A stretch of 64,000 bases of DNA. Source: Chakrabartia godavariana (lineage in GTDB: Bacteria > Pseudomonadota > Alphaproteobacteria > Sphingomonadales > Sphingomonadaceae). Within the stretch, counting starts at the first letter, position 1. Each line of letters opens with the position of its first letter. Both the position numbers and the translations under genes were made by a program. The DNA lies in the NCBI GenBank assembly GCA_005518185.1, contig RKSN01000002.1, positions 62,001-126,000 of the forward strand, written 5' to 3'. A model generated the notes under the pieces. The model had not been told where the DNA came from, ran no database searches, and was given only the letters and a program-made list of their open reading frames with translations. Below are positions 48,371 to 56,875 of the stretch, one piece after another.

Positions 48371-49519
48371 ATGAAGTTTTCAATCATCTACGAAGCGCAG
48401 ATGGTGGATACGAGCCGCGCCAATGAGCAGGCCGTCTTTCACCAGATCGTCGAGCAGGCGAAATATGCCGAACAGATGGGTTTCGACTGCATCTGGTGCG
48501 TCGAGCACACGGCGCTCACGCAATATGCCCATATGTCCGCACCAGAGACGGTGCTGGCGTTCATCGCCGGCGCCACGAGCCGGATTCATGTCGGGCACGG
48601 TGTCGTCTGCCTGCCGCCTGCGATGAACCATCCGGTCAAGGTGGCCGAGCGGATTGCGACACTCGACATCCTGTCGAAGGGGCGGCTCCACTTCGGCGTT
48701 GGCAAGGGTGGCACGCAACAGGAAGCTGGCACCTTCGGCTATGATCTGAACGAGCTTCAGCCGATGATCGACGAGTCGATGTATCTCATCCCCAAGATCA
48801 TGGTGTCCGACGAGATCGAGCATGACGGCCAGTACATCAAGATCCCGCGCCGCCCGATCCATCCCAAGCCCTATCAGGACCCGCACCCGCCCATGTACAT
48901 GGCGTGCACGCGCGAAGCGACGCTGCTTGCGGCGGGCGGTCGCGGCATCGGCGCCCTGGTCCTCGGCTTTTCGGGGCCAGAGGAAATCGCGAAGAAGAAC
49001 GCCATCTACCGCGAGGCATTCCGAACGCGGAAGCCCGAGGATCAGGTCGGGTTCCGCCCGACCGAGCACCTTGCCGCCCTGTGCGCCGCAACCGTTCTGG
49101 ATGACCGGGACAAAGCCCGAAAGATCGGTCTGCGCGGACAGCGCTTCTTCGCTGAGTCCATCGCTTATTGGTATCAGGGCGGCCCCAAGCCGACCGTCGA
49201 TGAGGATCTGGACGCCGAAGACCATGCCAAGGTTCTGGAGGCCGGCAAGCAGGCGACCATCGCCTATCTGTCCGAAGAGGCCATTCCCGTCGGCGACGAG
49301 CATCTGTCCAACTATACCATCGCGCAGGACGCCTATGGCACGCCGGATGACTGCATCCGCTATGTCCAACGCCTGAAGGATGCGGGGGCCGACGAGATCC
49401 TTTTCATGTTCCAGATGGGCGGCATACCGCACGACGTGATCATGGAGACGATCCGCAACATTGGCGAAAAGGTCATCCCGCATTTCCGCGCGCAGGAGGC
49501 CGCGATCGCAGCCGAATGA
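48371..49519 (+). CDS. LLM class flavin-dependent oxidoreductase (luciferase-like monooxygenase)
   Basis: A 382-residue bacterial-luciferase-fold protein, close to the family norm of 340-390. Recognisable pieces are FSIIYEAQM at strand 1, FDCIWCVEHTALTQY, VGHGVVCLPPAMNHPVKVAERIATLDILSKGRLHFGVGKG and the C-terminal AGADEILFMFQMGG. Such enzymes use reduced FMN (sometimes F420) with O2 to hydroxylate or cleave substrates, or act as dehydrogenases. The flavin reductase at 43572 could provide the reduced flavin. A GAGGAG ribosome-binding site sits 8 bp before ATG 48371. The substrate is unknown; the surrounding catabolic genes suggest a steroid or terpenoid intermediate. Confidence 0.87.
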   Translation: MKFSIIYEAQMVDTSRANEQAVFHQIVEQAKYAEQMGFDCIWCVEHTALTQYAHMSAPETVLAFIAGATSRIHVGHGVVCLPPAMNHPVKVAERIATLDILSKGRLHFGVGKGGTQQEAGTFGYDLNELQPMIDESMYLIPKIMVSDEIEHDGQYIKIPRRPIHPKPYQDPHPPMYMACTREATLLAAGGRGIGALVLGFSGPEEIAKKNAIYREAFRTRKPEDQVGFRPTEHLAALCAATVLDDRDKARKIGLRGQRFFAESIAYWYQGGPKPTVDEDLDAEDHAKVLEAGKQATIAYLSEEAIPVGDEHLSNYTIAQDAYGTPDDCIRYVQRLKDAGADEILFMFQMGGIPHDVIMETIRNIGEKVIPHFRAQEAAIAAE

Positions 49520-49577
49520 GCGCGGTGCCCTGCTGATCGGTTGCGCCGCCCGGCGCGTGCCTTATGGTGTCCGCGCC

Positions 49578-50663
49578 ATGGCAACCGACGGGCAGCATGC
49601 CTTCTCACACCTTCTCGATGCGCTTTACGGCGGCATCGTCGATCCCAACCCCTGGGAGGGCTTTCTGCGTGCGTTCTCCGAGTGGATCGGGAGTTCGTAC
49701 GCAACGCTGATCCTGACCGCGCCCGGTCTGTCCGAACCGGGAACCATCGTCACGCCCGGCGCCGACCCAAAGACCAATGAGGACTATCTGGCGACCCATT
49801 TTGCGAACGACCCGTTTCAGGGTCTTCCCGAAGGACAAGTGACGTCGTTCCGGGAGTTCATGGCCGGGCAGACCTCACCCGAGATTGACGGCTATAAGGA
49901 CTTTCTGGAAGGCGCTGGCGGCGACCAGGTTCTGGGCGTCGACCTGCGCTTTGCAAGCGGCCTTGAAGCCCGTTGCCGCGTCACGCGCGACCGCTCCCTG
50001 CCCGACTTCACGGCGGAGGACCGGGAACGGTTCCAGATGCTCGTCCCGCATTTGCGCAACGCCGCACGGCTGTTTGAGCGGTTACAAATCGAAGGCGCCG
50101 AACATGGCGTCTATCGCGGTGCGGTCGAGCAACTGGGCGTCGGCACGATCATTCTGGACCAGAGCGGCCATGTGACGCGCACAAACGCGGTCGCCGACAC
50201 GCTTTTGCAGGCGGGCGACGGATTGCGCCTGATCGACGGCCGACTGCTACTGGACGACAATGACCATCAGCGTGCGTTGGACCAGTTGCTGCAATCGACG
50301 CCTGCGGCCGCGCCCTATCGTTTCAAGCTGAAGCGGTCTTCGGGCGGGGATGTCGCCGCAGTCGCCCGCGCGGTGACGATCCCCGCAATCGTGCGCGGTG
50401 GCGCAGCCCTCGCCATCTTCCTGAGCGTTCCGGGCGACGACGCGCAGCTTGACCCAGCCGCGATCCGCGATCTGTTTCAGCTGACGCGGATGGAGGCCAT
50501 TCTGGCCGTCGCGCTCGCCAGCGGACGATCGCTGGTCGATGCGGCGGACACATTGGGGATCGCACACAACACGGCGCGCGCCCACCTCCGCTCGATCTTT
50601 GCGAAGACGGGCGCGCGGCGCCAGTCACAATTGGTCCATCTGCTCCGCAGCGGACTGCAATAG
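49578..50663 (+). CDS. LuxR-type helix-turn-helix transcriptional regulator
   Basis: A 361-residue regulator. The C-terminal 65 residues are a LuxR/GerE-type HTH: LTRMEAILAVALASGRSLVDAADTLGIAHNTARAHLRSIFAKTGARRQSQLV, split as helices 1-4. The N-terminal ~180 residues look like a GAF/PAS-like sensor and the middle (about 175-285) a PAS-like domain (GVGTIILDQSGHVTRTN...). No receiver aspartate or AHL-binding pattern is evident, so a small-molecule sensor is more likely than quorum sensing. ATG 49578 is chosen because the upstream extension overlaps the LLM gene end. It is placed 2 bp before the convergent end of the monooxygenase gene and probably regulates the nearby flavin enzymes. Confidence 0.85.
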   Translation: MATDGQHAFSHLLDALYGGIVDPNPWEGFLRAFSEWIGSSYATLILTAPGLSEPGTIVTPGADPKTNEDYLATHFANDPFQGLPEGQVTSFREFMAGQTSPEIDGYKDFLEGAGGDQVLGVDLRFASGLEARCRVTRDRSLPDFTAEDRERFQMLVPHLRNAARLFERLQIEGAEHGVYRGAVEQLGVGTIILDQSGHVTRTNAVADTLLQAGDGLRLIDGRLLLDDNDHQRALDQLLQSTPAAAPYRFKLKRSSGGDVAAVARAVTIPAIVRGGAALAIFLSVPGDDAQLDPAAIRDLFQLTRMEAILAVALASGRSLVDAADTLGIAHNTARAHLRSIFAKTGARRQSQLVHLLRSGLQ

Positions 50664-50664
50664 A

Positions 50665-52128
50665 TCAGGCGGCGAAGCGGTAATCCTCAAAGTTTGGCTT
50701 CGCCATCGCATCGACAAAGGCCTGATAGCTCCAGGGCCAGCTGGCCGGGACGCCCGTGTCGTCGAGATACCAGCTCGTGCAGCCGCTGCCGAAGATCGTC
50801 TTCTTGGCCGCCGCGATCCGCTTTTCCTCATAGTCGGCCATTGCTTCATGCGTCGGTTCGACCGCACGGGCATTGCCGGCGCGCAGCCGGTCAATCAGCT
50901 GGTCGACATATTTCCATTGCGCTTCGGCAATGTCGATCAGCGAGAAGTTGCCGACCGGGCCCGTGGGCCCGTTGAGCATGAAGAAGTTCGGGAAATCAGG
51001 CAGCGTCACTGCGTTGAATGCGGTCGGCCGGACTGACCAGGCATCGTCCAGCGACTTGCCATTGCGCCCGATGACCGAGGCCGGACGGATGAAGCGATCC
51101 GCACGGAACCCGGTTGCGAGAACCAGCACATCTAGTTCGTGCAGCGTGCCATCCTTCATGCGGACGCCTGCCGGTTCGACGCGTTCAATGCTGCCCGTTT
51201 CCACATAGACATTGGGCTTCTGGACGTGGTCGTAATAGCACCAGGAATAGATCAGCCGCTTGCACGCCGCGCGGTAATTGGGCGTCAGCTTCTTGCGGAG
51301 TTCCGGGTCCTTCACGGAGTTTTCGAGGTTCTGCAGGCAGTAATCCTCGATTTCCTTCATCTGCGGGCCATCGATGTTGGTGATGCCGTCGGTGAAGCGC
51401 AGGATCGCGTCCCAATATTCCTTATTGTAGCGGATCTCATCGATCAGCTTCACGTCCTTGCGGAAGGCCTCACGTTCCTCGTCGGTGTAGTCGAACTGCG
51501 GAACAGGCATGATCCATTGCGGTGACCGCTGGAAATGGACGATCTGCTTGGACCGCCCGGTCAGCGCGGTCAGGATCTGCGCGCCTGTCGATCCACAACC
51601 GACAATACCGACGTGCGTGCCATCAAGCTGCGCGCTGTCATCCCAGCGCGCCGAGTGGAACGCCTTGCCCGCAAAACTGTCGAGGCCCGCGATATCAGGC
51701 ATCTTGGGATGATGGAGCACGCCCGAGGCGCAGATGACAATGTCCGCCTTCAGCACGTCACCACTGGCCACGCCGACCGACCAGACCGCCGTCGCCTCGT
51801 CAAAGTCGCAGCTCGTGACCTCGGTGTTGAAGCGGATATAGGGATTGACGCCAAAGTCGGCGGCGACCTTCTCAAAATAGGCGCGAATGTCCGGGCCGTC
51901 GGCATAATAGGACTTCCATTCGGCGTATGGCGCGAAGCTGTATGTATAGGCATGGGCCGGGACGTCGCAGGTCAGGCCTGGATAGCGGTTGTCACGCCAC
52001 GTCCCGCCAAGAGCGGACGCCTTTTCGAGGATCGTGAAGTTGGTTTCGCCCCGCTCCAGCAATTTGATGCCCGCGAGGATGCCAGCCATGCCGGCCCCGA
52101 TGATGACGTACCGCAATTCCTTCTTCAT
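50665..52128 (-). CDS. Flavin-containing Baeyer-Villiger-type monooxygenase
   Basis: A 487-residue class B flavoprotein monooxygenase. The FAD-binding GxGxxG is VIIGAGMAGILAG at residues 8-20 with partner Glu in TILEKAS, followed by GGTWRDNRYPG (41-51). The Baeyer-Villiger fingerprint FxGxxxHxxxW is present as F152-A-G-K-A-F-H158-S-A-R-W162, followed by the NADPH-binding VGIVGCGSTGAQ. Such enzymes insert oxygen beside a ketone to give esters or lactones; steroid and terpenoid ketones are known substrates of relatives. ATG 52128 has GGAGAG 5 bases upstream; a TTG 15 bases earlier is rejected. It diverges from the SDR at 52306 across a 177-bp shared promoter region. Confidence 0.88.
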   Translation of the reverse strand: MKKELRYVIIGAGMAGILAGIKLLERGETNFTILEKASALGGTWRDNRYPGLTCDVPAHAYTYSFAPYAEWKSYYADGPDIRAYFEKVAADFGVNPYIRFNTEVTSCDFDEATAVWSVGVASGDVLKADIVICASGVLHHPKMPDIAGLDSFAGKAFHSARWDDSAQLDGTHVGIVGCGSTGAQILTALTGRSKQIVHFQRSPQWIMPVPQFDYTDEEREAFRKDVKLIDEIRYNKEYWDAILRFTDGITNIDGPQMKEIEDYCLQNLENSVKDPELRKKLTPNYRAACKRLIYSWCYYDHVQKPNVYVETGSIERVEPAGVRMKDGTLHELDVLVLATGFRADRFIRPASVIGRNGKSLDDAWSVRPTAFNAVTLPDFPNFFMLNGPTGPVGNFSLIDIAEAQWKYVDQLIDRLRAGNARAVEPTHEAMADYEEKRIAAAKKTIFGSGCTSWYLDDTGVPASWPWSYQAFVDAMAKPNFEDYRFAA

Positions 52129-52305
52129 GCTCTCTCCGACCAATTCTCTTTATCCAGTTGCGCGACTATGCGCGGCAATGACACCGCATGTAAATCGTCC
52201 AAACGCGCTAGATTTTCAATCTGCGTAGATATTCACTCCATTTGTTACGCGCTCTTGACGCAATCGCACCGTGCTGCAACGCTCGGGCGGAGGAGAGATG
52301 CAACC

Positions 52306-53154
52306 ATGAACATGCAGGGCAAGGTCGCCATCGTCACAGGTGCGAGCCGGGGCATTGGCGCGGGGATCGCAACGCGCTTTGCGGCCGAAGGCGCGTCCGT
52401 GTTGCTCGTGGCCCGCACGGCAACGGCGGGTGGACCTCTTGCCGGCTCGCTGGAGGAAGTGGCCACCGCCATCCGGGAGCGGGGTGGCACCTGCGCCACG
52501 CTATCCTGCAATCTCGCCGATCCTGTCGACCGCGCCCGGATTGTCCCCGCCGCCCTTGAGGCCTTTGGGCGGATCGACATTGTCGTCAACAATGCGGCCT
52601 GGTCGCGCTTCGTGCCGATCTGGGAGGCCGAACCCAAACATGTCCAGCTTGCCTTCCAGATGAACCTGTTCGCGCCGCTGGAGATTGCGCAGCAGGCGCT
52701 TCCCCATCTGCGCGACAGCGGCGAAGGCTGGATCCTCAACATTTCAAGCGCGACGGCAAACATGCCGCCGCCCGCCCCCTATGACACAAGCACACGCTAT
52801 TATGATTTCAACCACAACACCCATCCGACGCTATACGGGACAAGCAAGGCGGCGCTGGATCGGCTGACCGCCGGATGGGCGATCGAACTCAATGGCTCCG
52901 GCATTGCGGCCAATATCCTCGCGCCTGTGGGGGCTGTTGCAAGCGAAGGCGCGCTGGCCGTCGGCGGCTGGGACGAGCGGGACGATATTGAACCGCTGGA
53001 AACCATGGTCGAGGCTGCGTTCCAGCTCTGCCATCGGCCCGCCACCGAACTGTCGGGCCAGATCGCGCGGAGCATCCCCTTGCTGAAGGCCCTGAGCGTT
53101 ACCACGCGCGGGCTGGACGGCGTCACGCCGCTCGCTGGATTTGACTTCAGCTAG
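52306..53154 (+). CDS. Short-chain dehydrogenase/reductase
   Basis: A 282-residue classical SDR. The NAD(P)-binding TGASRGIGAGIA is at about residues 11-22, the NNAAW motif near 95-99, the catalytic Ser in LNISSATAN, and the YxxxK pair in YGTSKAALDR. An insertion (APYDTSTRYYDFNHNTHP) between the Ser and Tyr blocks is longer than usual and probably shapes the substrate pocket. A strong GGAGGAGAG lies about 12 bp upstream of ATG 52306; longer frames run antisense through the monooxygenase gene. It converges with the CoA ligase, the stop codons overlapping in CTAG. It probably oxidises or reduces a hydroxyl/keto group in the same catabolic route, by context. Confidence 0.86.
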   Translation: MNMQGKVAIVTGASRGIGAGIATRFAAEGASVLLVARTATAGGPLAGSLEEVATAIRERGGTCATLSCNLADPVDRARIVPAALEAFGRIDIVVNNAAWSRFVPIWEAEPKHVQLAFQMNLFAPLEIAQQALPHLRDSGEGWILNISSATANMPPPAPYDTSTRYYDFNHNTHPTLYGTSKAALDRLTAGWAIELNGSGIAANILAPVGAVASEGALAVGGWDERDDIEPLETMVEAAFQLCHRPATELSGQIARSIPLLKALSVTTRGLDGVTPLAGFDFS

Positions 53155-54686
53155 CGCAGTTCGGTCTTCAGCACCTTGCCCGACGCGTTGCGCGGGACAT
53201 CTTCGACGAACGCAAAGTGACGGGGCACCTTGTAGTTTGCCATGTTCTCTCGGGACCAGGCGATCAGGTCGGCCTCGGTCGCCGAGGCTCCGGGCCGCAG
53301 CACGACATAGGCCTTGCCGACCTCGCCCATCCGCTCGTCCGCGATGCCGACGACCGCGACCATCCCGATGGCCGGGTGGTTGGACAGCAGCTTTTCGACT
53401 TCCGCCGGATAGACGTTGAACCCGCCCGAAATATACATGTCCTTCAGCCGGTCGGTGATGCGAACATAGCCGTTTTCGTCCATCGTCCCGACGTCGCCCG
53501 TGTGGAGCCAGCCATCGGCATCAATGGCCTCGGCGGTCGCTTTCGGGTCGTCGAGATAGCCGAGCATGACGCCCTGTCCGCGCACCCAGATCTCGCCCGT
53601 CTCGCCGCGCGGCACTTCCTGCCCATTCTCACCTGCGATGATCACCTCATTGCCGGGGATGGCGGCACCACAGGTGGTCGCGATCAGGTCGACCGGATCA
53701 CCCGGACGGCAGCTGGTGATGTTGACGCACTCGGTCATCCCGTAAGCGGTGATGATGTCCGTCATGCCGAGTTCGCTGCGGATGCGTTCGACAAGCACCG
53801 GCGGCACGGTCGCAGCTCCCGTCGTCCCGCCCCGCAGCGAACTGCTGTCGAAATCGGCGCGCTCCTTTTCGGCGAGGAGCATCTGGAAGATGGTCGGCGG
53901 CCCGGGGAGGAAATTGATCCGGTCGCGCACGATGCTGTCGCGGGCCGCGATGACATCGAACTGCGGCATCGGCACGATGACGGCACCGCTGATCAGGCAT
54001 GCGACCCAGCCCACCTTGAAGCCAAAGCTGTGGAAGAACGGGTTGACGATCAGATAGCGCTCACCCGCCTTCAGGCCGGTGTTGCCGATCCAGACGCCGC
54101 ATTGCGGAATGACGCGACCATAGGTCATCATCACGCCCTTGGGGATGCCGGTTGTGCCGCTGGTGAAGAGGATGTCGGACAGATGGTCGGCGGTCAGGCG
54201 CGACAAAGCGGTATCGATGGCGGCGTCACTTGCGCCCTGCCCGCTCGCCAGAAAGGCGTCAAAGCCGTCATCCAGAAGGACCGTCTCGGCCAAGGCCGGG
54301 AGGTCTTCCGCTGCTAGCAGCGCCGGATAGTCGATGCCAAGAAAGTCACGCACCGTGAACATCAGCCGCGCATTGGTCCGGCGCAGGATATCGCCCGCCT
54401 CGCGCCCCTTGAGGCGCGTGTTAAGCGGGATGATCGCAGCACCACAGGTCATGGCAGCAACGGCGGCGATGATCCATTCACGGCTGTTGGGTGCCCAGAT
54501 GGCGATGCGGTCGCCCTCGCCGACACCGCGCGCGAGTAAGGCCGACGCGGCTTCCCGGCACTTCTCCCAAAGCTGGGTGAAGCTCCAGGTCTCACCCCGT
54601 TCCAGCAAGGCCGGGGCATCGCCCCACAGGGCCGCTGCGCGGGCCGCTGCATGCGGGATCGTCGGAGGCAGGTCCGCCAGCGACAT
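53151..54686 (-). CDS. fadD3: Acyl-CoA synthetase, FadD3-like (HIP-CoA ligase candidate)
   Basis: A 511-residue ANL-superfamily CoA ligase. The P-loop is ILFTSGTTGIPKG, the A5 motif is TAYGMTE, and the hinge/A8 motif is RITDRLKDMYISGGFNVYPAEVEK. The A10 lysine lies in NASGKVLKTELR at the C-terminus. From memory of the family, it resembles FadD3 of Mycobacterium along its whole length, including INPFFH-x-FG, LPGPPTIxQxLL and TGAATVPxVLVER. FadD3 activates HIP, the propionate left after steroid rings A and B are removed. It is the last gene of the long - strand cluster; ATG 54686 overlaps the thiolase stop by one base. The specific substrate is inference. Confidence 0.82.
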   Translation of the reverse strand: MSLADLPPTIPHAAARAAALWGDAPALLERGETWSFTQLWEKCREAASALLARGVGEGDRIAIWAPNSREWIIAAVAAMTCGAAIIPLNTRLKGREAGDILRRTNARLMFTVRDFLGIDYPALLAAEDLPALAETVLLDDGFDAFLASGQGASDAAIDTALSRLTADHLSDILFTSGTTGIPKGVMMTYGRVIPQCGVWIGNTGLKAGERYLIVNPFFHSFGFKVGWVACLISGAVIVPMPQFDVIAARDSIVRDRINFLPGPPTIFQMLLAEKERADFDSSSLRGGTTGAATVPPVLVERIRSELGMTDIITAYGMTECVNITSCRPGDPVDLIATTCGAAIPGNEVIIAGENGQEVPRGETGEIWVRGQGVMLGYLDDPKATAEAIDADGWLHTGDVGTMDENGYVRITDRLKDMYISGGFNVYPAEVEKLLSNHPAIGMVAVVGIADERMGEVGKAYVVLRPGASATEADLIAWSRENMANYKVPRHFAFVEDVPRNASGKVLKTELR

Positions 54687-55891
54687 CAGGCGACTTCGAA
54701 CAGCCCGGCAGCACCCATGCCGCCTGCAACGCACATCGAGATGACGACATACTTCACGCCGCGGCGCTTGCCCTCGATCAGCGCGTGGCCGACAAGGCGG
54801 CTGCCCGTCATGCCGAACGGGTGGCCCAGCGCAATGCCGCCGCCATTCACGTTCAGCTTGTCGGGATCGATGCCCAGCTTCTGCTGGCAATAGACTGCTT
54901 GGCTGGCGAAGGCCTCGTTGATTTCAAACAGGCCAATATCCTCGATCTTCAAGCCCGCGCGTGCGAGCAGCTTCGGGATGGCGAAGACCGGGCCGATGCC
55001 CATTTCATCGGGATCGCACCCGGCGACCTGAAAGCCGCGATAGACGCCAAGGACAGGAAGCCCTTCCTTCTGCGCGGTCGCCAGATCCATCACAAGCTGC
55101 GCCGACGCGCCGTCCGACAGCTGCGAAGCATTGCCTGCCGTGATATGCTTGCCTTCCTTGATGACCATGCCGTCCTTGAAGACCGGCTTGAGCAGCGAGA
55201 GACCTTCGGCGTTTGTGTCGCCACGCACGCCCTCGTCGGCGGTGACGGTGACGGTCTCGCGGCCAGTTTCGTTGCCTTCCTTGTCCTTCAGCGACTTTTG
55301 GACGGTGATCGGCACGATCTCGTCGTTGAACTTGCCGGCAGCCTGTGCCGCACCCGCGCGCTGCTGGCTGAGGGCGGCAAAGGCATCCTGCGCCTCACGC
55401 GATACGCCATAGCGTTCGGCAACGACTTCAGCGGTCTCGATCATCGCCATATAGGCATAGGGGTCTGCATCAATCACCGCCTGCGAGCGGTTGCGCCAGG
55501 CAGGCGCGAACTTGTTGAGCGTCATGGAGATGGTCTCCATGCCGCCAGCCACGGCGACGTCGATTTCGTCAGAAATGATCCCACGCGCAGCGAGCGCGAT
55601 GGCGTTCAGGCCGGAAGAGCATTTGCGGTCGAGCGTGAAACCGCCGACGCTGTTCGGCAGCTTCGACGCGTGGACCGTCAGACGCCCCAGATTGTAGCTC
55701 TGTGTGTTCCAGTGGTTGCCGACGCCCAGATAGACGTCGTCCACGCGCGCCGGATCAATCCCCGAGCGGTCCAGCACGGCATTGACGACATGGCTCGACA
55801 GGACGGGCGCTTCCGTATCGTTGAACGCCCCGCGATAGGCCTTGCCGATCCCCGTCCGCGCTGTCGCGACAATCGCTGCTTCCCGCATCAT
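54686..55891 (-). CDS. Thiolase (acetyl-CoA acyltransferase)
   Basis: A 401-residue degradative thiolase. The nucleophile Cys is at about 91 in DRKCSSG. The NEAFASQ block, [14 protein letters not shown] with the catalytic His, and the second Cys in [12 protein letters not shown] are all present. It cleaves a 3-ketoacyl-CoA to release acetyl- or propionyl-CoA. It differs clearly from the second thiolase of the cluster (60785-61936), so the two probably act on different intermediates. It lies 7 bp after the ketosteroid isomerase gene and overlaps the CoA ligase by one base. GAGGAG precedes ATG 55891; the second ATG (55888) is an equally possible start. Confidence 0.92.
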   Translation of the reverse strand: MMREAAIVATARTGIGKAYRGAFNDTEAPVLSSHVVNAVLDRSGIDPARVDDVYLGVGNHWNTQSYNLGRLTVHASKLPNSVGGFTLDRKCSSGLNAIALAARGIISDEIDVAVAGGMETISMTLNKFAPAWRNRSQAVIDADPYAYMAMIETAEVVAERYGVSREAQDAFAALSQQRAGAAQAAGKFNDEIVPITVQKSLKDKEGNETGRETVTVTADEGVRGDTNAEGLSLLKPVFKDGMVIKEGKHITAGNASQLSDGASAQLVMDLATAQKEGLPVLGVYRGFQVAGCDPDEMGIGPVFAIPKLLARAGLKIEDIGLFEINEAFASQAVYCQQKLGIDPDKLNVNGGGIALGHPFGMTGSRLVGHALIEGKRRGVKYVVISMCVAGGMGAAGLFEVA

Positions 55892-55898
55892 ACTCTCC

Positions 55899-56273
55899 TC
55901 AGAAACCGGTCATGTTGGACGGACCGAAGAATGCGCGCATCTCCGTCACTTTTCCGTCGGTGTTAAACTTGAATGTGTCGATCACGTCGACGGTCAGGGC
56001 CTTGCCGTCCATCGTCAGCTGCACCTGAAAAGCGAAGGCGGCATAGCCATTTGCCAGCCGGATTGGGCCTTCGAGCTTCAGCTTTGCGCCGGTCGCCATC
56101 GACGCGGTGTAAAATTCACGGATCTCAGCGTGGCCGACCTTGAGCGGCGTGCCGACCGGGTCTTCGACCGTGGCGTCCTCTGCAAACAGAGCGACGACAG
56201 CTTCGGGGTCGCCCTTGTCAAACGCATCCACATAGCCGTGGACGGCAGCGGTCATCTGTTCTGGGGTCGCCAT
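55899..56273 (-). CDS. ksi: Steroid delta-isomerase (3-ketosteroid delta5-delta4 isomerase)
   Basis: A 124-residue NTF2-fold isomerase that aligns position for position with Comamonas testosteroni ketosteroid isomerase (from memory). The N-terminal [18 protein letters not shown], the [21 protein letters not shown] block and REFY are shared. The three catalytic residues are in register: Tyr14 and Asp99 (oxyanion hole) and Asp38 (proton shuttle). It moves the double bond of 3-oxo-delta5 steroids to delta4. The real start is ATG 56273 with GAGAGGAG upstream; longer frames extend through the MaoC gene. It lies between a MaoC hydratase and a thiolase in the same operon. It is the strongest single pointer to steroid catabolism in the window. 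Confidence 0.9.
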   Translation of the reverse strand: MATPEQMTAAVHGYVDAFDKGDPEAVVALFAEDATVEDPVGTPLKVGHAEIREFYTASMATGAKLKLEGPIRLANGYAAFAFQVQLTMDGKALTVDVIDTFKFNTDGKVTEMRAFFGPSNMTGF

Positions 56274-56286
56274 GTCGTGCTCCTCT

Positions 56287-56742
56287 CTATGGGAAATAGC
56301 GGCTGATGGTGTCGACGACACAAGCCGGCTTGTCACTGCCTTCGATCTCGACGGTGACGCGGACGACTGACTGGATCGCGCCCTTGATCTCCTCAACCGT
56401 CACAATCTCCCCCACGCCGCGAATGCGCGATCCGACCTTGACGGGCGCGAGGAACCGCAGGCGATCCGCGCCGACGTTCACCGCATGGGTGAAGCCCTGC
56501 ACCTCGATCAGGTGCGGCAGGAAGAAGTTGACAAGGCTCATCGTCAGATAGCCATGCGCGATGGTGCCGCCGAACGGACCTTCCTTGGCACGCTCGACAT
56601 CGACGTGGATCCACTGGTGGTCGCCTGTTACGTCGGCAAAACCGTTCACGCGATCCTGATCGATCAGCAGCCAGTCCGTCGGGCCAAGCGTGGTGCCTTC
56701 CTGTCCGACCAGATCTGATGGCGTCACGTAAACTTTAGTCAT
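56287..56742 (-). CDS. MaoC-like dehydratase / enoyl-CoA hydratase
   Basis: A 151-residue single hot-dog protein with the R-hydratase signature FADVTGDHQWIHVDVERAK (catalytic Asp/His) and GGTIAHGYLTMSL. Such proteins hydrate trans-2-enoyl-CoA to the (R)-3-hydroxyacyl-CoA. Within this cluster it would hydrate the product of one of the acyl-CoA dehydrogenases. Start ATG 56742 has AAGGA 8 bases upstream; the longer frame runs into the repeat-bearing gap. It lies 13 bp before the ketosteroid isomerase gene. Confidence 0.9.
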   Translation of the reverse strand: MTKVYVTPSDLVGQEGTTLGPTDWLLIDQDRVNGFADVTGDHQWIHVDVERAKEGPFGGTIAHGYLTMSLVNFFLPHLIEVQGFTHAVNVGADRLRFLAPVKVGSRIRGVGEIVTVEEIKGAIQSVVRVTVEIEGSDKPACVVDTISRYFP

Positions 56743-56767
56743 CCCCGGTTCCTTCCGTCCGCTCGCC

Positions 56768-56842
56768 CTGAGCCTGTCGAAGGGCTGTTCTGCCTTTGTA
56801 TTTCCGTTGCGAAGCAAAAAGACGGTGCTTCGACAAGCTCAG
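56768..56842. repeat. Inverted pair of the dispersed CTGAGCCTGTCGAAG element (REP-like)
   Basis: CTGAGCCTGTCGAAG at 56768-56782 and CTTCGACAAGCTCAG at 56828-56842 are reverse complements with one mismatch in 15, 45 bp apart. They sit in the 133-bp gap between the IpdF-like and MaoC genes. I recognise this as a widespread intergenic repeat in sphingomonads and related bacteria. It may act as an mRNA hairpin that splits expression of the cluster. Confidence 0.65.
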
Positions 56843-56875
56843 CACAAACGTTGCAGGAAACAAAAGGCATCACAA

